The notes: a model not told the origin generated them from the sequence alone. DNA of 64,000 nucleotides from Ignavibacteriales bacterium (GCA_020635275.1 JACKAA010000003.1:682173-746172); one strand, 5' to 3'. Shown: positions 1 to 10,187, counted from the stretch's first letter. Numbers and translations: made by a program.

Positions 1-851
1 AGATCAACATCAGACCACATACAAACGTACATACTGTCAAATGAAATCAGCGATTTATTAATTATTTTATATTTTCTGAAAAACATATTTCCCAAAGCAC
101 CTGTTCGAGCATATGCCCATATTGTAGCCTGCATCTCAATTCCTAACGGATTAGTTCCGTATAAAAATTGAGTTCTTGTCGGATCCAAATCATTTGCTAC
201 ATACCAAATTGTTTGGTCAGCTCCAGAAACTCCAGGAATATCAACTGTTGGATCATATTGTCCGTTGCCATCTACATCTGTATACTCAGCCCCATCAGTT
301 GCGGGCCATTCAATCCAATCTTTATAATATTGAGCGATAATTTCAGATTCTGATCCTTCATTATCTGATATCTCAGAATTAACTGAACCATCTTGATAAC
401 CTTCTGGTCTTGGACCAGATGGCGGAATAATATCCGGTCGTACTCTGTAAATTCTATTTTTATCAAGATCAGGATCCTCAGCAACACCTGGTGATAAAAT
501 TTTTCCGCCTTGTAATCCGGTTCTATATGAGGATCCTCCAACTCTCACTTGCGGATCGCCGGCAACCTTGGCACCCCACATAAATCCTGATTTGAAAACT
601 GCTTGTCTACCACTTCCTTTTGGAAAAACCAAACCGGAATTATCATCATTTACGTCTATATCTGAATATCCTTGGTTCCAAAATACTGTTGAAATATTGT
701 TAACATTTAGATAGGTCGTAATTGGCAGACCTGATACTTTTGCTATTTTTTGCCCTTCATCCTTTTTATCCTCTTTAGCATTAACATTCACAACAAGGCA
801 TGTAATACTGAAGATTAAAAGAATAAAAAGACTAATATATTTTCGTTTCAT
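1..851 (-). CDS. Exported protein of unknown function, C-terminus cut by window edge
   Basis: An open frame runs from the ATG at 851 to the left edge without a stop, giving about 283 residues of an incomplete protein. It is preceded by 'AGAGGAAAA', a good ribosome binding site. The N-terminus is a signal peptide (basic 'MKRKY', then a hydrophobic stretch to about residue 25). The rest is rich in Gly, Asp and Asn, with a DxDxNG-type calcium-like motif ('DVDGNGQYD'). This composition is typical of large secreted proteins of this lineage that carry a C-terminal sorting domain, but the C-terminus is not visible. It lies 39 bp downstream of the TonB receptor gene on the same strand and is probably co-transcribed with it. 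I do not recognise a family. Confidence 0.75.
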   Translation of the reverse strand, partial: MKRKYISLFILLIFSITCLVVNVNAKEDKKDEGQKIAKVSGLPITTYLNVNNISTVFWNQGYSDIDVNDDNSGLVFPKGSGRQAVFKSGFMWGAKVAGDPQVRVGGSSYRTGLQGGKILSPGVAEDPDLDKNRIYRVRPDIIPPSGPRPEGYQDGSVNSEISDNEGSESEIIAQYYKDWIEWPATDGAEYTDVDGNGQYDPTVDIPGVSGADQTIWYVANDLDPTRTQFLYGTNPLGIEMQATIWAYARTGALGNMFFRKYKIINKSLISFDSMYVCMWSDVD

Positions 852-890
852 TTATATTTTCCTCTTATTTTTTGGTTGAATATAACATGC

Positions 891-3887
891 CTAATATTCT
901 AATCTTATTCCCAGCCTAATTTGACGAGGTGGACCGTAAAATACTGGTATAGTTAAATTACGTCCAATCTCACCAGTCTGATTTGCAACTTGCCATTGTT
1001 CATAATAATCTAAATTGATTGCTCTGTACATATCAACATAATTTTGACCTTTTGATTCAACTTCAGGTCCACCCTGACTTGGATCGTTCAACCAGCCGTC
1101 ATCTTCAGTTACTCCGGTTCTTAGAAAAACATTTTCTATGTTTTTTGTATCAAATAGGTTTATTACCTGCACATAGACATTTGCTTTTAGTTTATCATAA
1201 ATATTAAATGTTTTATCTATTCTTAGATCCATTTGAAAGATTGATGGTGTTGTTGATGTATTTAAGGCTTCAACCGGTTGTCTGTCACGTGCATCAACTT
1301 CTAAATCACCAGTACCTTTACCTTGTGTAAAAGGGTGACCGCTATTGAATGATATTAATCCTGAAATTCCAAATTCCTGCAGCCAGGATGGTGAATCATT
1401 TTCACTAAAGCGGTAATCAATGCTTAGATTTCCTCTTACAGAGTTATTATATTCCAGAGGAGAAACATAAGCCGGTTCAAATATTGTAACACCATCAAGA
1501 GGAGCATTAACAATACCATTATTAGAATTTGGATATGAACCAGTACCTTGAGCATCATTAAATGTAATTGTTGCATTTACTAAAAATCTTTCAACTCTTC
1601 TCATGTTAAATGAAATTTCAAGACCTTTCGTTGTAGCAAAATCTCCATTTCTAAGAATTGAATAAGCTCCGTAAGGAGATTTAGTATCCGTAAACTGCTT
1701 GTCAAAAACAATTTGATCCAGAACATCTTTATAATATCCTGTAATATCAAAGGACGCAAAATCACCGATTTGCTGAGTAAAACCAACTTCATATTGAGTT
1801 GTTCTAGTCGGTCTGATATTAAATCCTACCGGTGCAGGAATATTAAAACCACCTCTTAAATTCTCTGCAGTTGCATAGAACCCTTGATAAGCATCTCTTA
1901 ATCTGGTTTGCTGAACAAATTTACCGTATTGTGCATGAAATACTGTTTGATCAGTTACTGCAAATGAAAATCCGAGACGAGGACTGATTGCTTTAAATGT
2001 CGGCACATCTTCCCAACCTTTTTCAATATATTCTCCAGTATTATAATCAATTGATTTTTCTGGTCTAAATGGATCAATCATTTGCTGGTTATCAATATCA
2101 AAATAATCGAACCTTAAACCTGCATTGATGATAAGATTATTATATTCAATCTTATCTTGAATATAACCTGAAATAAATACTGGTTTTTTTGCTCCGTTTG
2201 GACCACCTGTTCCAACCTCATTCAAATCAAGATCATAACCGTAATTATTAACCCCTTTTCCTTGTATGAGTTGATCTCTTCCAACTTTACTTGGATCATT
2301 ATCTGCTAAACGTGAATCAGTTAAAATTAGACCGGAAAGTGCTCTTGCATCTTCATTAGTAATTACAAATTGCCGCAGCGTAAACAGTTGAACTTCCCCA
2401 CCTAATTTTATTGAGTGTTCTTTACCAAAATCCATAGACAATGCACCAGTAAGGTTAATTTTTTCTCTTTTAAATTTGGAATAACCCGAAGTAATATCTC
2501 CCCAAGGATTAAAAGTAAATCCATATACATTTAGTAAGTCAGGAGGAGCTGATTCTGATTTCCAAACATCAAAACCTACATTCGCATTAGCAACACTATC
2601 TCCGTATAAATAAACATTATCCTTCAAATAAGGATCAAATTGTTCATCCATAAAAAATGAATATCCGCCGCTAATTTCATAAAAGGTATTTGAATTAATT
2701 ATATGCGTACCTTTTATACTAAAAGCTCCATTTTTTCTTTCTTGCTTTTGAATTCTATCCACATTTAAAATATTTGCAATATTTCCTGCATTACGTGATG
2801 AAGAAAATGGATCAAAATCTTCTTCTTGTGTATAAGTACCAACAGTTCTAAATATGAAAGGATTGAAATCAAAAGTTAATGTTGCGGTTCCTGTCATTGT
2901 TTCTGCAGAATACTTGTATGGAGTTGTTGGATAAACCAAGTTAATTGAGTCACCCGTTGTAGGATCATTAATTAAACCAAGATTAATTCCCGGATATGGC
3001 TGAGGATTTTTATCATTAGTATAGTTGTAATTAAATAGTCCGAAAAATTTAATTTTTGTATCAAATATTGGTCCGCTTATTGTTCCAATCATATCTGAAT
3101 AACCATACCATTTTGAGCCAAGTCTTTCTTCACCATCAAATCTATCGGATCTGCCTTTGAATGTTATATTGTCGGTAATATATTCCAAACTGGCATTCCA
3201 ATATGGAGTTCCGGATTTAATTTGTGTGTAAACTATACCCGAATTTGCTCCGCCATACTCAGCGGTATAACCACCGGATTGAACTTGAATTTCTTCAATG
3301 GCATCTTGAGTAATATTTACGGAACGCCCACCAAGAACTGGATCAGTAATTGATGCACCTTCTAAATAATAGCCAACTTCATCTAAACGGCCACCGCGAA
3401 TAAAAACAGCATTATCCTGAACTGTAACTCCGGCAGTCAATGAAAGAATTTCATTTACGCCTCTTACAGGTAATGCGTCAATATCTTCGCTAGTTGAAAT
3501 TCTATTTGCATTTGTTGCAAACTTATTTACTAACGGCCGTTCAGCAATAACTGATATTTCCTGAACTTCAAATCCTTCTCCGGCAAGCTCAAAATTAACT
3601 TCAATTGTGAGTCCAGCATTTACACGAATATTTGAAATTGATTTTGATTGATAGCCGACAAAGGATGCTTTAACTTCATAAACACCTGCTTCAACATTTG
3701 AAATGGAATATTCTCCATTAACATCTGCTGCTCCTCCAAGTGAACTTCCCGATATAATAACATTTGCACCAATGAGAGGTTCACCCGTACCAAGTTCTGT
3801 AACTTTACCTTTGATTTTCCCCGTTTGCCCAAACAGTAAAATTGGAATGATCATAAGGAAGATGAAAATTGTTAGTTTTTGTTTCAT
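891..3887 (-). CDS. TonB-dependent outer-membrane receptor with carboxypeptidase-regulatory N-domain
   Basis: This 998-residue protein is an outer-membrane beta-barrel receptor for TonB-energised import. A signal peptide ends near residue 21 ('ILLFGQ'). A carboxypeptidase-D-regulatory-like beta-sandwich follows (about 24-105, 'GKIKGKVTELGTGEPLIGAN'). The plug domain spans about 115-230 ('VFIRGGRLDEVGYYLEG', 'QVQSGGYTAEYGGANSG'). The barrel fills the rest and ends in the aromatic 'IRLGIRLEY'. The start is supported by 'AAGGGAG' upstream of the ATG. No SusD-like lipoprotein lies next to it, so it is not a canonical SusCD pair. The downstream gene (start 851) encodes an exported protein and is probably in the same operon. 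The ligand is unknown. Confidence 0.92.
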   Translation of the reverse strand: MKQKLTIFIFLMIIPILLFGQTGKIKGKVTELGTGEPLIGANVIISGSSLGGAADVNGEYSISNVEAGVYEVKASFVGYQSKSISNIRVNAGLTIEVNFELAGEGFEVQEISVIAERPLVNKFATNANRISTSEDIDALPVRGVNEILSLTAGVTVQDNAVFIRGGRLDEVGYYLEGASITDPVLGGRSVNITQDAIEEIQVQSGGYTAEYGGANSGIVYTQIKSGTPYWNASLEYITDNITFKGRSDRFDGEERLGSKWYGYSDMIGTISGPIFDTKIKFFGLFNYNYTNDKNPQPYPGINLGLINDPTTGDSINLVYPTTPYKYSAETMTGTATLTFDFNPFIFRTVGTYTQEEDFDPFSSSRNAGNIANILNVDRIQKQERKNGAFSIKGTHIINSNTFYEISGGYSFFMDEQFDPYLKDNVYLYGDSVANANVGFDVWKSESAPPDLLNVYGFTFNPWGDITSGYSKFKREKINLTGALSMDFGKEHSIKLGGEVQLFTLRQFVITNEDARALSGLILTDSRLADNDPSKVGRDQLIQGKGVNNYGYDLDLNEVGTGGPNGAKKPVFISGYIQDKIEYNNLIINAGLRFDYFDIDNQQMIDPFRPEKSIDYNTGEYIEKGWEDVPTFKAISPRLGFSFAVTDQTVFHAQYGKFVQQTRLRDAYQGFYATAENLRGGFNIPAPVGFNIRPTRTTQYEVGFTQQIGDFASFDITGYYKDVLDQIVFDKQFTDTKSPYGAYSILRNGDFATTKGLEISFNMRRVERFLVNATITFNDAQGTGSYPNSNNGIVNAPLDGVTIFEPAYVSPLEYNNSVRGNLSIDYRFSENDSPSWLQEFGISGLISFNSGHPFTQGKGTGDLEVDARDRQPVEALNTSTTPSIFQMDLRIDKTFNIYDKLKANVYVQVINLFDTKNIENVFLRTGVTEDDGWLNDPSQGGPEVESKGQNYVDMYRAINLDYYEQWQVANQTGEIGRNLTIPVFYGPPRQIRLGIRLEY

Positions 3888-4333
3888 ATTAAACTCCCTT
3901 ACTGATTATTAAAGATGTGAATTAAAGTTGATCTCCTTTTTTTATTATTATTTTGTTATTTAAAATGAATCAATATTTAGTAGATAATCTCAGCAAATAT
4001 TCAAAATACTTCACTGATATTCCCTGAGTGCCCAAGCAGATTTTTTGGAATGATTATTTGAAGTTACAATACGTTATTTATATCTAATTTTCCTTAGAGA
4101 TATTTTGTCGGATCGTTTTTAAAATAAATGATAATAAATAGAATAATTACATCTTAATTTTATGTGATGGAAAATTTAAAAACAATCCAGATTCTTTCCC
4201 CCATTTTTTAATTTATGAAGACTCTAATAAGACGTATTGAAGTAAGAAAAGTTGTGTGTTATGATTTTAACTTAATCTTATTAATTCATTATAAATTAAC
4301 ATTAATTACTGTCAGAAAATAAAAGATAGAAAT
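3888..4333. other. Intergenic region, AT-rich
   Basis: This gap separates the TonB receptor gene, whose promoter must lie here, from the end of the small Csx-like gene. Apart from the receptor's ribosome binding site near 3895 I see no RNA gene, strong hairpin or coding frame in it. Confidence 0.5.
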
Positions 4334-4687
4334 CTATAGCTGGAGAAATTCTTTATAATTTATAAAAGTATTATTCTCGTTATCCAAATCGTTTTGGTAA
4401 TTTGGTGAATAACACCTATATCCTCTTTTGAGCATTTCACTAACAAAGCAAAAAGTGAAATAACAATCTCCTGAAATACAAACTCCATTATTAAGATCAG
4501 CATTATTAAAATGCAATTTGCATTTTTCAATAAATTCAAGCACAATATTTTTAACTGTATTTTCATCTGCTGTATTCAAATTTTTAGGTAGTTCTATATC
4601 AACTATTCTTTCAAACATTTTAACAGATTCACTTATTTGGTATTGGTTCCAACTTGAAGAAGGCTGGTATGATAAATTTATTAACAT
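4334..4687 (-). CDS. Small Rossmann-like protein resembling CRISPR-accessory Csx15/Csx20-type proteins
   Basis: This 117-residue cytosolic protein has no signal peptide. Its pattern is beta-strand '[12 protein letters not shown]', strand 'RIVDIELP', a long helix, then '[20 protein letters not shown]' followed by 'RCYSP'. From memory this matches small Csx-type proteins associated with type III CRISPR, where an N-terminal 'LSNHPSSxW' and a 'GExTxTxxLVxxLxxxG' core recur. In those families the fold relates to CARF and ring-nuclease proteins. No CRISPR array or cas gene is visible in this window. The gene starts 12 bp after the stop of the PfkB kinase gene and is almost certainly co-transcribed with it, so it may work with sugar or nucleotide metabolism instead. 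The family assignment is from pattern memory only. Confidence 0.6.
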
Positions 4688-4699
4688 AATATTTAAAAT

Positions 4700-5575
4700 T
4701 TATTTTTTTATAATTTTATTAATTTCATCTAAATTTAAGGCCGGTGTTGCTCCGTTATTTGATGCAACAAATGCCCCCACAGCATTAGCAAATTCAATAA
4801 TATCTTTATTGCTTTTATTATTTATAATGCCGTGCAGAAATGCAGCCAAAAATGCATCACCTGATCCAACAGTATCTTTTACAAAAACATTAAAACCTTT
4901 ATGAAGTTCTAAATTATTTTTATTAAAAATTGCAGAACCATTAGCGCCCATAGTAATACAAACCGTTTTACAATTAAATTTTTCTACTAATTTTTTTAAA
5001 CTTTGTTCAAACTTATCACCTAAGTTAAACCAACCTGAAATTTGCTTAAGTTCATCCTCGTTCATTTTTACTATATCTGCAATTAATAATGATTTCTCAA
5101 TTACTTCTTTACTTATGTAAGGAGGTCTAAGATTAACGTCAAAAATATTAACGGAGCCGCAGCTTGTTAATTCTTCAATTGTTTTTCTAGAAATCTCATT
5201 CCGTTGAGCTAACGAACCATAAATTAGAAATTCAAAATTATTATTAATTTTGTTATCGAGCTCAATAAAATCCCATGCAGCAGGTTTAACAATATCATAT
5301 TCAGCGTTGCCTAATTTATCAAGCTTCACATTAACAATTCCTGTTTTATACTTCTTATCAATCTGTATATAATCTAGTGGAATTCCTTTTAATTCGGCTC
5401 TAATAATTGCTTGCTCGCCTAAAGTGTCATTTCCAACTTTACTAAGCATTTTAACATTATGACCAAGCATTTTTAAATGACAAGCAACATTAAATGGTGC
5501 CCCTCCTAAAAATAATCCAGCGGGCAATGAATCCCACAGAATTTCACCAACACATAATATTTTTTTACTAAACAA
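4700..5575 (-). CDS. PfkB-family carbohydrate kinase (fructokinase-like)
   Basis: This is a ribokinase-fold sugar kinase, expected to phosphorylate a sugar with ATP in the cytosol. The N-terminal 'ILCVGEILWD' and 'LFLGGAPFNVACHLKMLG' form the sugar-binding region. The C-terminal PfkB signature 'DTVGSGDAFLAAFLHG' carries the anion hole and catalytic Asp. The frame extends upstream to a GTG at 5638. I prefer the TTG at 5575, because the family core begins there ('FSKKILCVGE') and 'AAAAAGG' lies just upstream. That gives 291 residues, normal for the family. The sugar cannot be fixed from sequence; fructokinase-like is a guess from the 'GGAPFNVA' motif. It is divergent from the peptidase gene at 5787 and is followed by the Csx-like gene. 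Confidence 0.87.
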   Translation of the reverse strand: MFSKKILCVGEILWDSLPAGLFLGGAPFNVACHLKMLGHNVKMLSKVGNDTLGEQAIIRAELKGIPLDYIQIDKKYKTGIVNVKLDKLGNAEYDIVKPAAWDFIELDNKINNNFEFLIYGSLAQRNEISRKTIEELTSCGSVNIFDVNLRPPYISKEVIEKSLLIADIVKMNEDELKQISGWFNLGDKFEQSLKKLVEKFNCKTVCITMGANGSAIFNKNNLELHKGFNVFVKDTVGSGDAFLAAFLHGIINNKSNKDIIEFANAVGAFVASNNGATPALNLDEINKIIKK

Positions 5576-5786
5576 TAGTGACCTTTTTTGTCTCAGATTT
5601 ACCAATAAATATACAAACTTATATATCCAAAGACACACATGTCATAAGCATTTTTAAATTCATGTTCATTCAAAATTTTATAAACAAAAATAATTTTAAA
5701 ATAATAATTAAAAGAAAGAAATTGCTTAACATAGTTACATTTATTAATTATATAATAAAAATAATCAAATGGTTTGAGGAGAATGT

Positions 5787-7010
5787 ATGCAGTTGAGAAT
5801 TTTAGCAATATTAATCCTATTATCTATTTTGTTCCCGCCTTTGAACACTGCCCAATCTGATAAGAGAGATATGGGAGTTATGAAGGAAATTAAAAATCCT
5901 TTTTGGGAAAAAATTGAAACTTCAGTTAAAACTTTTAAAGAGGGTGAAAAGAAAGAAGAAAAATCCTTTGTAATGAATTTTGAAAATTATGATCTGCCTA
6001 ATGAGAATTCTGATTTTATAAAATATTGGCATAATGATCCAGTTCCACAAGCAAATACAAATACTTGTTGGGCATTTTCTACAACTTCGTTTTTTGAATC
6101 AGAGATTTTTAGAATTATTAATCAAAAAGTAAAATTATCAGAAATGTGGACAGTCTATTGGGAATTTGTAGAAAAGGCAAGAGGATTTGTAAAAAGTAGA
6201 GGAACGTGGTTATTTACCGATGGCTCAGAATCAAATGCGGTTACAAGAATATGGAAAAAATATGGTATTGTTCCCGCTGAAGTTTATACTGGGTTACTGC
6301 CTAATCAAGAATATTTAAGCACCGGCGATATGTTTGATGAAATGGAAAATTATTTGAAATTTGTAAAAGCAAATAATATTTGGAATGAAAGCGAAGTAAT
6401 AACTACAATTAAATCTATTATGAATCATTGGATTGGAACACCGCCGGAAAAATTTGATATCAACGGAAAAACTATAACACCTATTGAATATCTTAAAGAG
6501 CATCTTAAAATTAATTTAGATGATTACGTTGAAATTATGTCACTAATGCAGGAACCTTATTATCAATTTGTGGAATATAAAGTGCCGGATAATTGGTGGC
6601 ACAATAAGGATTATTACAACATACCATTAAATGATTTCATGAGTACTATTAAGAACGGTATATTGAATGGCTACACTATTTGTATTGGCGGAGATGTTTC
6701 TGAAGCTGGAAAAAATAGTGAGCTGGATGTTTTTGTTGTTCCTTCTTTTGATATTCCTTCAGAATATATTGATGAAAATGCTCGTCAGTTTAGATTCAGT
6801 AATAACACCACAACTGATGATCACGGAATTCATCTTATAGGATATACAAAAGAAAATGATAAGTATTGGTTTCTTGTTAAAGATTCTGGGTCAAGTGCAA
6901 GAAACGGTAAAATGAATGGTTATTTTATATTTAGTGAAGACTACGTTAAATTAAAAATGTTAAGTTTTACAGTTCACAAAGATGTTTTGAAAGAAATATT
7001 AAAAAAGTAG
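5787..7010 (+). CDS. Exported papain-like C1 peptidase (bleomycin hydrolase/PepC-like)
   Basis: This 407-residue protein has a signal peptide ending near residue 22 ('LNTAQS'). The papain-type active site is visible: Gln88 and nucleophile Cys94 in 'PQANTNTCWAFSTT', and His346 in 'TDDHGIHLIGY'. The third residue, usually Asn in 'KNSWG', is Asp366 in 'VKDSGSS', so both Asn and Trp of the canonical motif are replaced. The long C-terminal part and its final 'EDYVKLKML' resemble the bleomycin hydrolase branch, here exported rather than cytosolic. 'GAGGAG' before the ATG supports the start. It is the first plus-strand gene of a set continuing with a PNGase F-like protein, so a role in digesting glycopeptides is a reasonable inference. 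Confidence 0.84.
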   Translation: MQLRILAILILLSILFPPLNTAQSDKRDMGVMKEIKNPFWEKIETSVKTFKEGEKKEEKSFVMNFENYDLPNENSDFIKYWHNDPVPQANTNTCWAFSTTSFFESEIFRIINQKVKLSEMWTVYWEFVEKARGFVKSRGTWLFTDGSESNAVTRIWKKYGIVPAEVYTGLLPNQEYLSTGDMFDEMENYLKFVKANNIWNESEVITTIKSIMNHWIGTPPEKFDINGKTITPIEYLKEHLKINLDDYVEIMSLMQEPYYQFVEYKVPDNWWHNKDYYNIPLNDFMSTIKNGILNGYTICIGGDVSEAGKNSELDVFVVPSFDIPSEYIDENARQFRFSNNTTTDDHGIHLIGYTKENDKYWFLVKDSGSSARNGKMNGYFIFSEDYVKLKMLSFTVHKDVLKEILKK

Positions 7011-7088
7011 ATAACTTTGATATATTGGAAAAACAATAAGTTTGTTTAATCGAAATTATGAATTTCCTGAAATTTTATAGGGGCTAAG

Positions 7089-9419
7089 ATGAATGTTAGA
7101 AAAGTAATTTTATTTTTAGCAATTAGTATAAGTTATATTTTTGCTGATACCACCAATGTTGAAATCTTTAATAATAATTACATACATTTTGGCGGTGATC
7201 TGCAGAACGATTCAGATATTTATACTGAATTGGATAACGGGCGAATCCTTGCAAAGAACATTGACTTACCAGAATTTAGCAGTTCAGTAAAAATTATTGC
7301 GCACTTAGATGTTGATTCCAATGGTGATCCTTGGGATAGAGCCGGTACAATTTTCCTTGATGTACCGGAGCAGAATAACATTGAAATATTGAAATTTATT
7401 ACAGGATTTGGCGGGCACTCAGTTCTTGAACAAGATGTTACATTTTTGGCTCCAATGCTTAAAGGAAATGTTACAATAAAAGCGTTTGTTGATACATGGG
7501 TACAAAATGGCTGGGTATTTGATTTTTCTTTAGAATTTATTGATCAGGATACTTTAAATCAATCGACATGGAATTATGCTACTCTTTTTAATTCTGGATT
7601 AACAAAAGATCAAATTGATGTTTCTTATCCAAACTCACAAATAAATATTCCACCATCACAAGAAAGAATTATGCTTACCTATTATGTTTCGGGTCATTGT
7701 ACAGATGGAAACGGAGCAGATGAATTTATCAGTAAAGATAATGTTATAGCAATAGACGGAACTGAAATTCACCGCTATAAACCTTGGCGAGATGATTGTA
7801 TTAATTTTCGTGATAGAAATCCATCATCCGGCAGATGGGGAGATGTTTGGTCTTCTGATTTGGACCGATCCGGTTGGTGTCCTGGTGATATAGTTTATCC
7901 TGTTATACTTGATGTCACTGATCAGCTGGATGACGGTTTGCATGATATTACTTATTGGATTGAAAATATCAGACCAAAAGATGTAAACGGAAATTATGGC
8001 TATTGGAGAGTTTCTTCCTTTCTAACTGGTTGGGGTGATATAAGCAATTGGATTCCAAATAAAATCTTGTTAACCGGTCCAAATGAAAATACGTTTCCGC
8101 CAAATGCAATTATTGATTTAAGAGTAGACTTGGTAGACCAATTCGGGTATACAGTTTTTAAAACTGATCAAACAGTTGAATTTGCTGCAGATTCAGCCAA
8201 TGCAGTCTTTTCAATTGATAAAGAGAATTGGAGTAATCCTTTACAAGTTAATATAAAACTTGGCACTGCTAATGTTTGGTTTAAATCTCCTGTTGAAGGT
8301 GAAATTACTGTTAGTGTTAAAGATGTTGATGCTGAACCAAATATGGAAGAAGCAGATAACTTTACAATAAATATAAAAAAAGCAGCTACAACTAGTGGAA
8401 ATTACGCATTGCAGTTTGATGGTAACGATGACTATGTAAATTGTGGAAATGATTCGTCACTTCAAATAACAGGAAATAAAATAACTTTAGAAGCATGGAT
8501 CTATGCAAATCAATGGGCTAGTGAAGTTTGGCAAGGATGTATTATTAACAAAGAGCAAAATGGCGGAAGTAATGATAATGGTTACATGTTAAGATGCGGT
8601 AAAAATGGGACTTTAAATTTTAATTTGGGCAGCGGTTCATGGAATGAAATAAATTCAGCTGCTGGAGAAATGACATCTAATAAATGGTATCATGTTGCTG
8701 GCACTTATGACGGTAATGTAATGAGAAGCTTTGTAAACGGTGAAGAAGTAGCAAGTGCTTCTAAAAAGTTTTCAATAAAAAATGCATTAGATATTGATCT
8801 ACTAATTGGTGAATCACAAAACAATTCTGGCCGGGTATTTAATGGAATGATTGATGAAATTAGAATTTGGAATGTAGCGAGAAGTCAACAGCAATTAAAA
8901 TCAACGATGAAAGATTCACTTGACTCAAAATATTACAGCACTTTAGATAGCGGTCTTGTTGCCTATTTGCGTTTTAATGAAAATGAAGGACAATTTACTA
9001 ATGATTTTACTTCTAATGCTAACAATGGAAGATTAGGAAGTACAGCTGATAGTGATGCTAATGATCCTTTATGGGTGGAATCTGGTTCGTTGGTTAATGT
9101 GAATAAAAATCAAAACAATATTCCAAGCAATTATAGAATTACTCAAAATTATCCTAACCCATTTAATAATGAAACTACGGTAACAATTTCACTTCCCCAA
9201 GTTGCAAAAGTCCACGCTGTTGTATTTAATTCAAATGGTGAATTAGTTAAGCATCTTGTAAATGGACAATTACCAAAAGGTGAACATTTAATTAAGTGGG
9301 ATAGTAAGAATCAAAATGGTAATTATACTTCAAGCGGAATTTATTTTCTAAATGTAAGATTTACAGAATCTTCTGGAAAGAGTTTTAACCAAGCACTAAA
9401 AATGGTTTATCTAAAATAA
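7089..9419 (+). CDS. Secreted PNGase F-like glycoamidase with LamG domain and T9SS sorting tail
   Basis: This 776-residue protein has a signal peptide (about 1-19). Residues about 20-190 resemble the N-domain of peptide-N-glycosidase F, including 'DPWDRAGTIFL', whose Asp83 is a candidate for the catalytic Asp. Residues about 190-330 resemble the C-domain ('SGHCTDGNGADEF', 'RSGWCPGD', 'YWIENI'). PNGase F removes N-glycans from asparagine. A linker with an immunoglobulin-like stretch leads to a LamG/concanavalin-like domain (about 436-620, 'ALQFDGNDDYVNCG'). The tail (about 695-776, 'QNYPNPFNNETT') is a type A T9SS sorting domain, so the enzyme is exported across the outer membrane. 'AGGGGC' precedes the ATG. 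CutC follows with no gap, implying co-translation. Catalytic competence is inferred. Confidence 0.84.
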   Translation: MNVRKVILFLAISISYIFADTTNVEIFNNNYIHFGGDLQNDSDIYTELDNGRILAKNIDLPEFSSSVKIIAHLDVDSNGDPWDRAGTIFLDVPEQNNIEILKFITGFGGHSVLEQDVTFLAPMLKGNVTIKAFVDTWVQNGWVFDFSLEFIDQDTLNQSTWNYATLFNSGLTKDQIDVSYPNSQINIPPSQERIMLTYYVSGHCTDGNGADEFISKDNVIAIDGTEIHRYKPWRDDCINFRDRNPSSGRWGDVWSSDLDRSGWCPGDIVYPVILDVTDQLDDGLHDITYWIENIRPKDVNGNYGYWRVSSFLTGWGDISNWIPNKILLTGPNENTFPPNAIIDLRVDLVDQFGYTVFKTDQTVEFAADSANAVFSIDKENWSNPLQVNIKLGTANVWFKSPVEGEITVSVKDVDAEPNMEEADNFTINIKKAATTSGNYALQFDGNDDYVNCGNDSSLQITGNKITLEAWIYANQWASEVWQGCIINKEQNGGSNDNGYMLRCGKNGTLNFNLGSGSWNEINSAAGEMTSNKWYHVAGTYDGNVMRSFVNGEEVASASKKFSIKNALDIDLLIGESQNNSGRVFNGMIDEIRIWNVARSQQQLKSTMKDSLDSKYYSTLDSGLVAYLRFNENEGQFTNDFTSNANNGRLGSTADSDANDPLWVESGSLVNVNKNQNNIPSNYRITQNYPNPFNNETTVTISLPQVAKVHAVVFNSNGELVKHLVNGQLPKGEHLIKWDSKNQNGNYTSSGIYFLNVRFTESSGKSFNQALKMVYLK

Positions 9420-10148
9420 ATGATAAAAGTAGAAGTCTGCATAAATTGTGATAGTAACCAAAGTGTTCATGAATCAGTAGGAGCTGCCTACAAAGGAGGA
9501 GCATCATCTGTTGAATTATGCGCCAATATGGAAGAAGATGGTTTAACTCCGAAAAAGGAAGATATTATTAAGGCCAGAGAAGCATTTAAAGACCGTACTG
9601 GTTTGATGGTAATGATAAGAAGCAGATCCGGAAATTTTGATTACACAATTGAAGAAATTAAATTGATGGAAATGCAAATATTAAATGCTGCCGAAGCCGG
9701 CGCTGATGGTATTGTTTTGGGAGTTGTAAAAAATAAAGTTGTTGATCTTGCTTCGCTTAAAATATTAATATCAGCAGCTAAAGAAAATAATCTAAAAGTA
9801 ACTTTTCACAGAGCTTTTGATTCTGTTTCAAATAGATTTAAAACATTAGAATTACTTATAAATAACGGTGTGGATAGGATATTAACAAGCGGTACAGATT
9901 GGCAAGAAAATAAAACGGCCATACAAGGCATTACTCTACTTAATCAAATAATAGAATTGGCTAATAGTAATATTGAAATTGTTATTGGTGGAGGAATAAA
10001 TATTCACAATGTAAATAAAATTTTGGATCAAATACAGAGACTGAATAATAATATTTCAATTCATTCATATTCCGGAGTACAGAAAAATGGTTTTACAAAA
10101 TTCGAATTAGTAAAATCCTTAGTAAAGAAAGTAGAAAAATATAATTAA
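9420..10148 (+). CDS. cutC: CutC family TIM-barrel protein
   Basis: This 242-residue cytosolic protein matches CutC along its full length. 'KVEVCINCDSNQSVHES' opens the barrel, and 'GGASSVELCANMEEDGLTP', 'VMIRSRSGNFDYT', 'GVVKNKVVD', 'VTFHRAFD', 'RILTSGTD' and 'IVIGGGIN' follow in order. CutC was named for copper homeostasis, but its biochemical role is uncertain. Its ATG directly abuts the stop of the PNGase F-like gene (TAAATG), indicating translational coupling and arguing that here it serves glycan or amino-sugar metabolism rather than copper. The M81 lipoprotein gene begins 39 bp downstream. Confidence 0.92.
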   Translation: MIKVEVCINCDSNQSVHESVGAAYKGGASSVELCANMEEDGLTPKKEDIIKAREAFKDRTGLMVMIRSRSGNFDYTIEEIKLMEMQILNAAEAGADGIVLGVVKNKVVDLASLKILISAAKENNLKVTFHRAFDSVSNRFKTLELLINNGVDRILTSGTDWQENKTAIQGITLLNQIIELANSNIEIVIGGGINIHNVNKILDQIQRLNNNISIHSYSGVQKNGFTKFELVKSLVKKVEKYN

Positions 10149-10187
10149 ACAAAAATAGAATTTACAAACAAAACAATCATATAAAGA

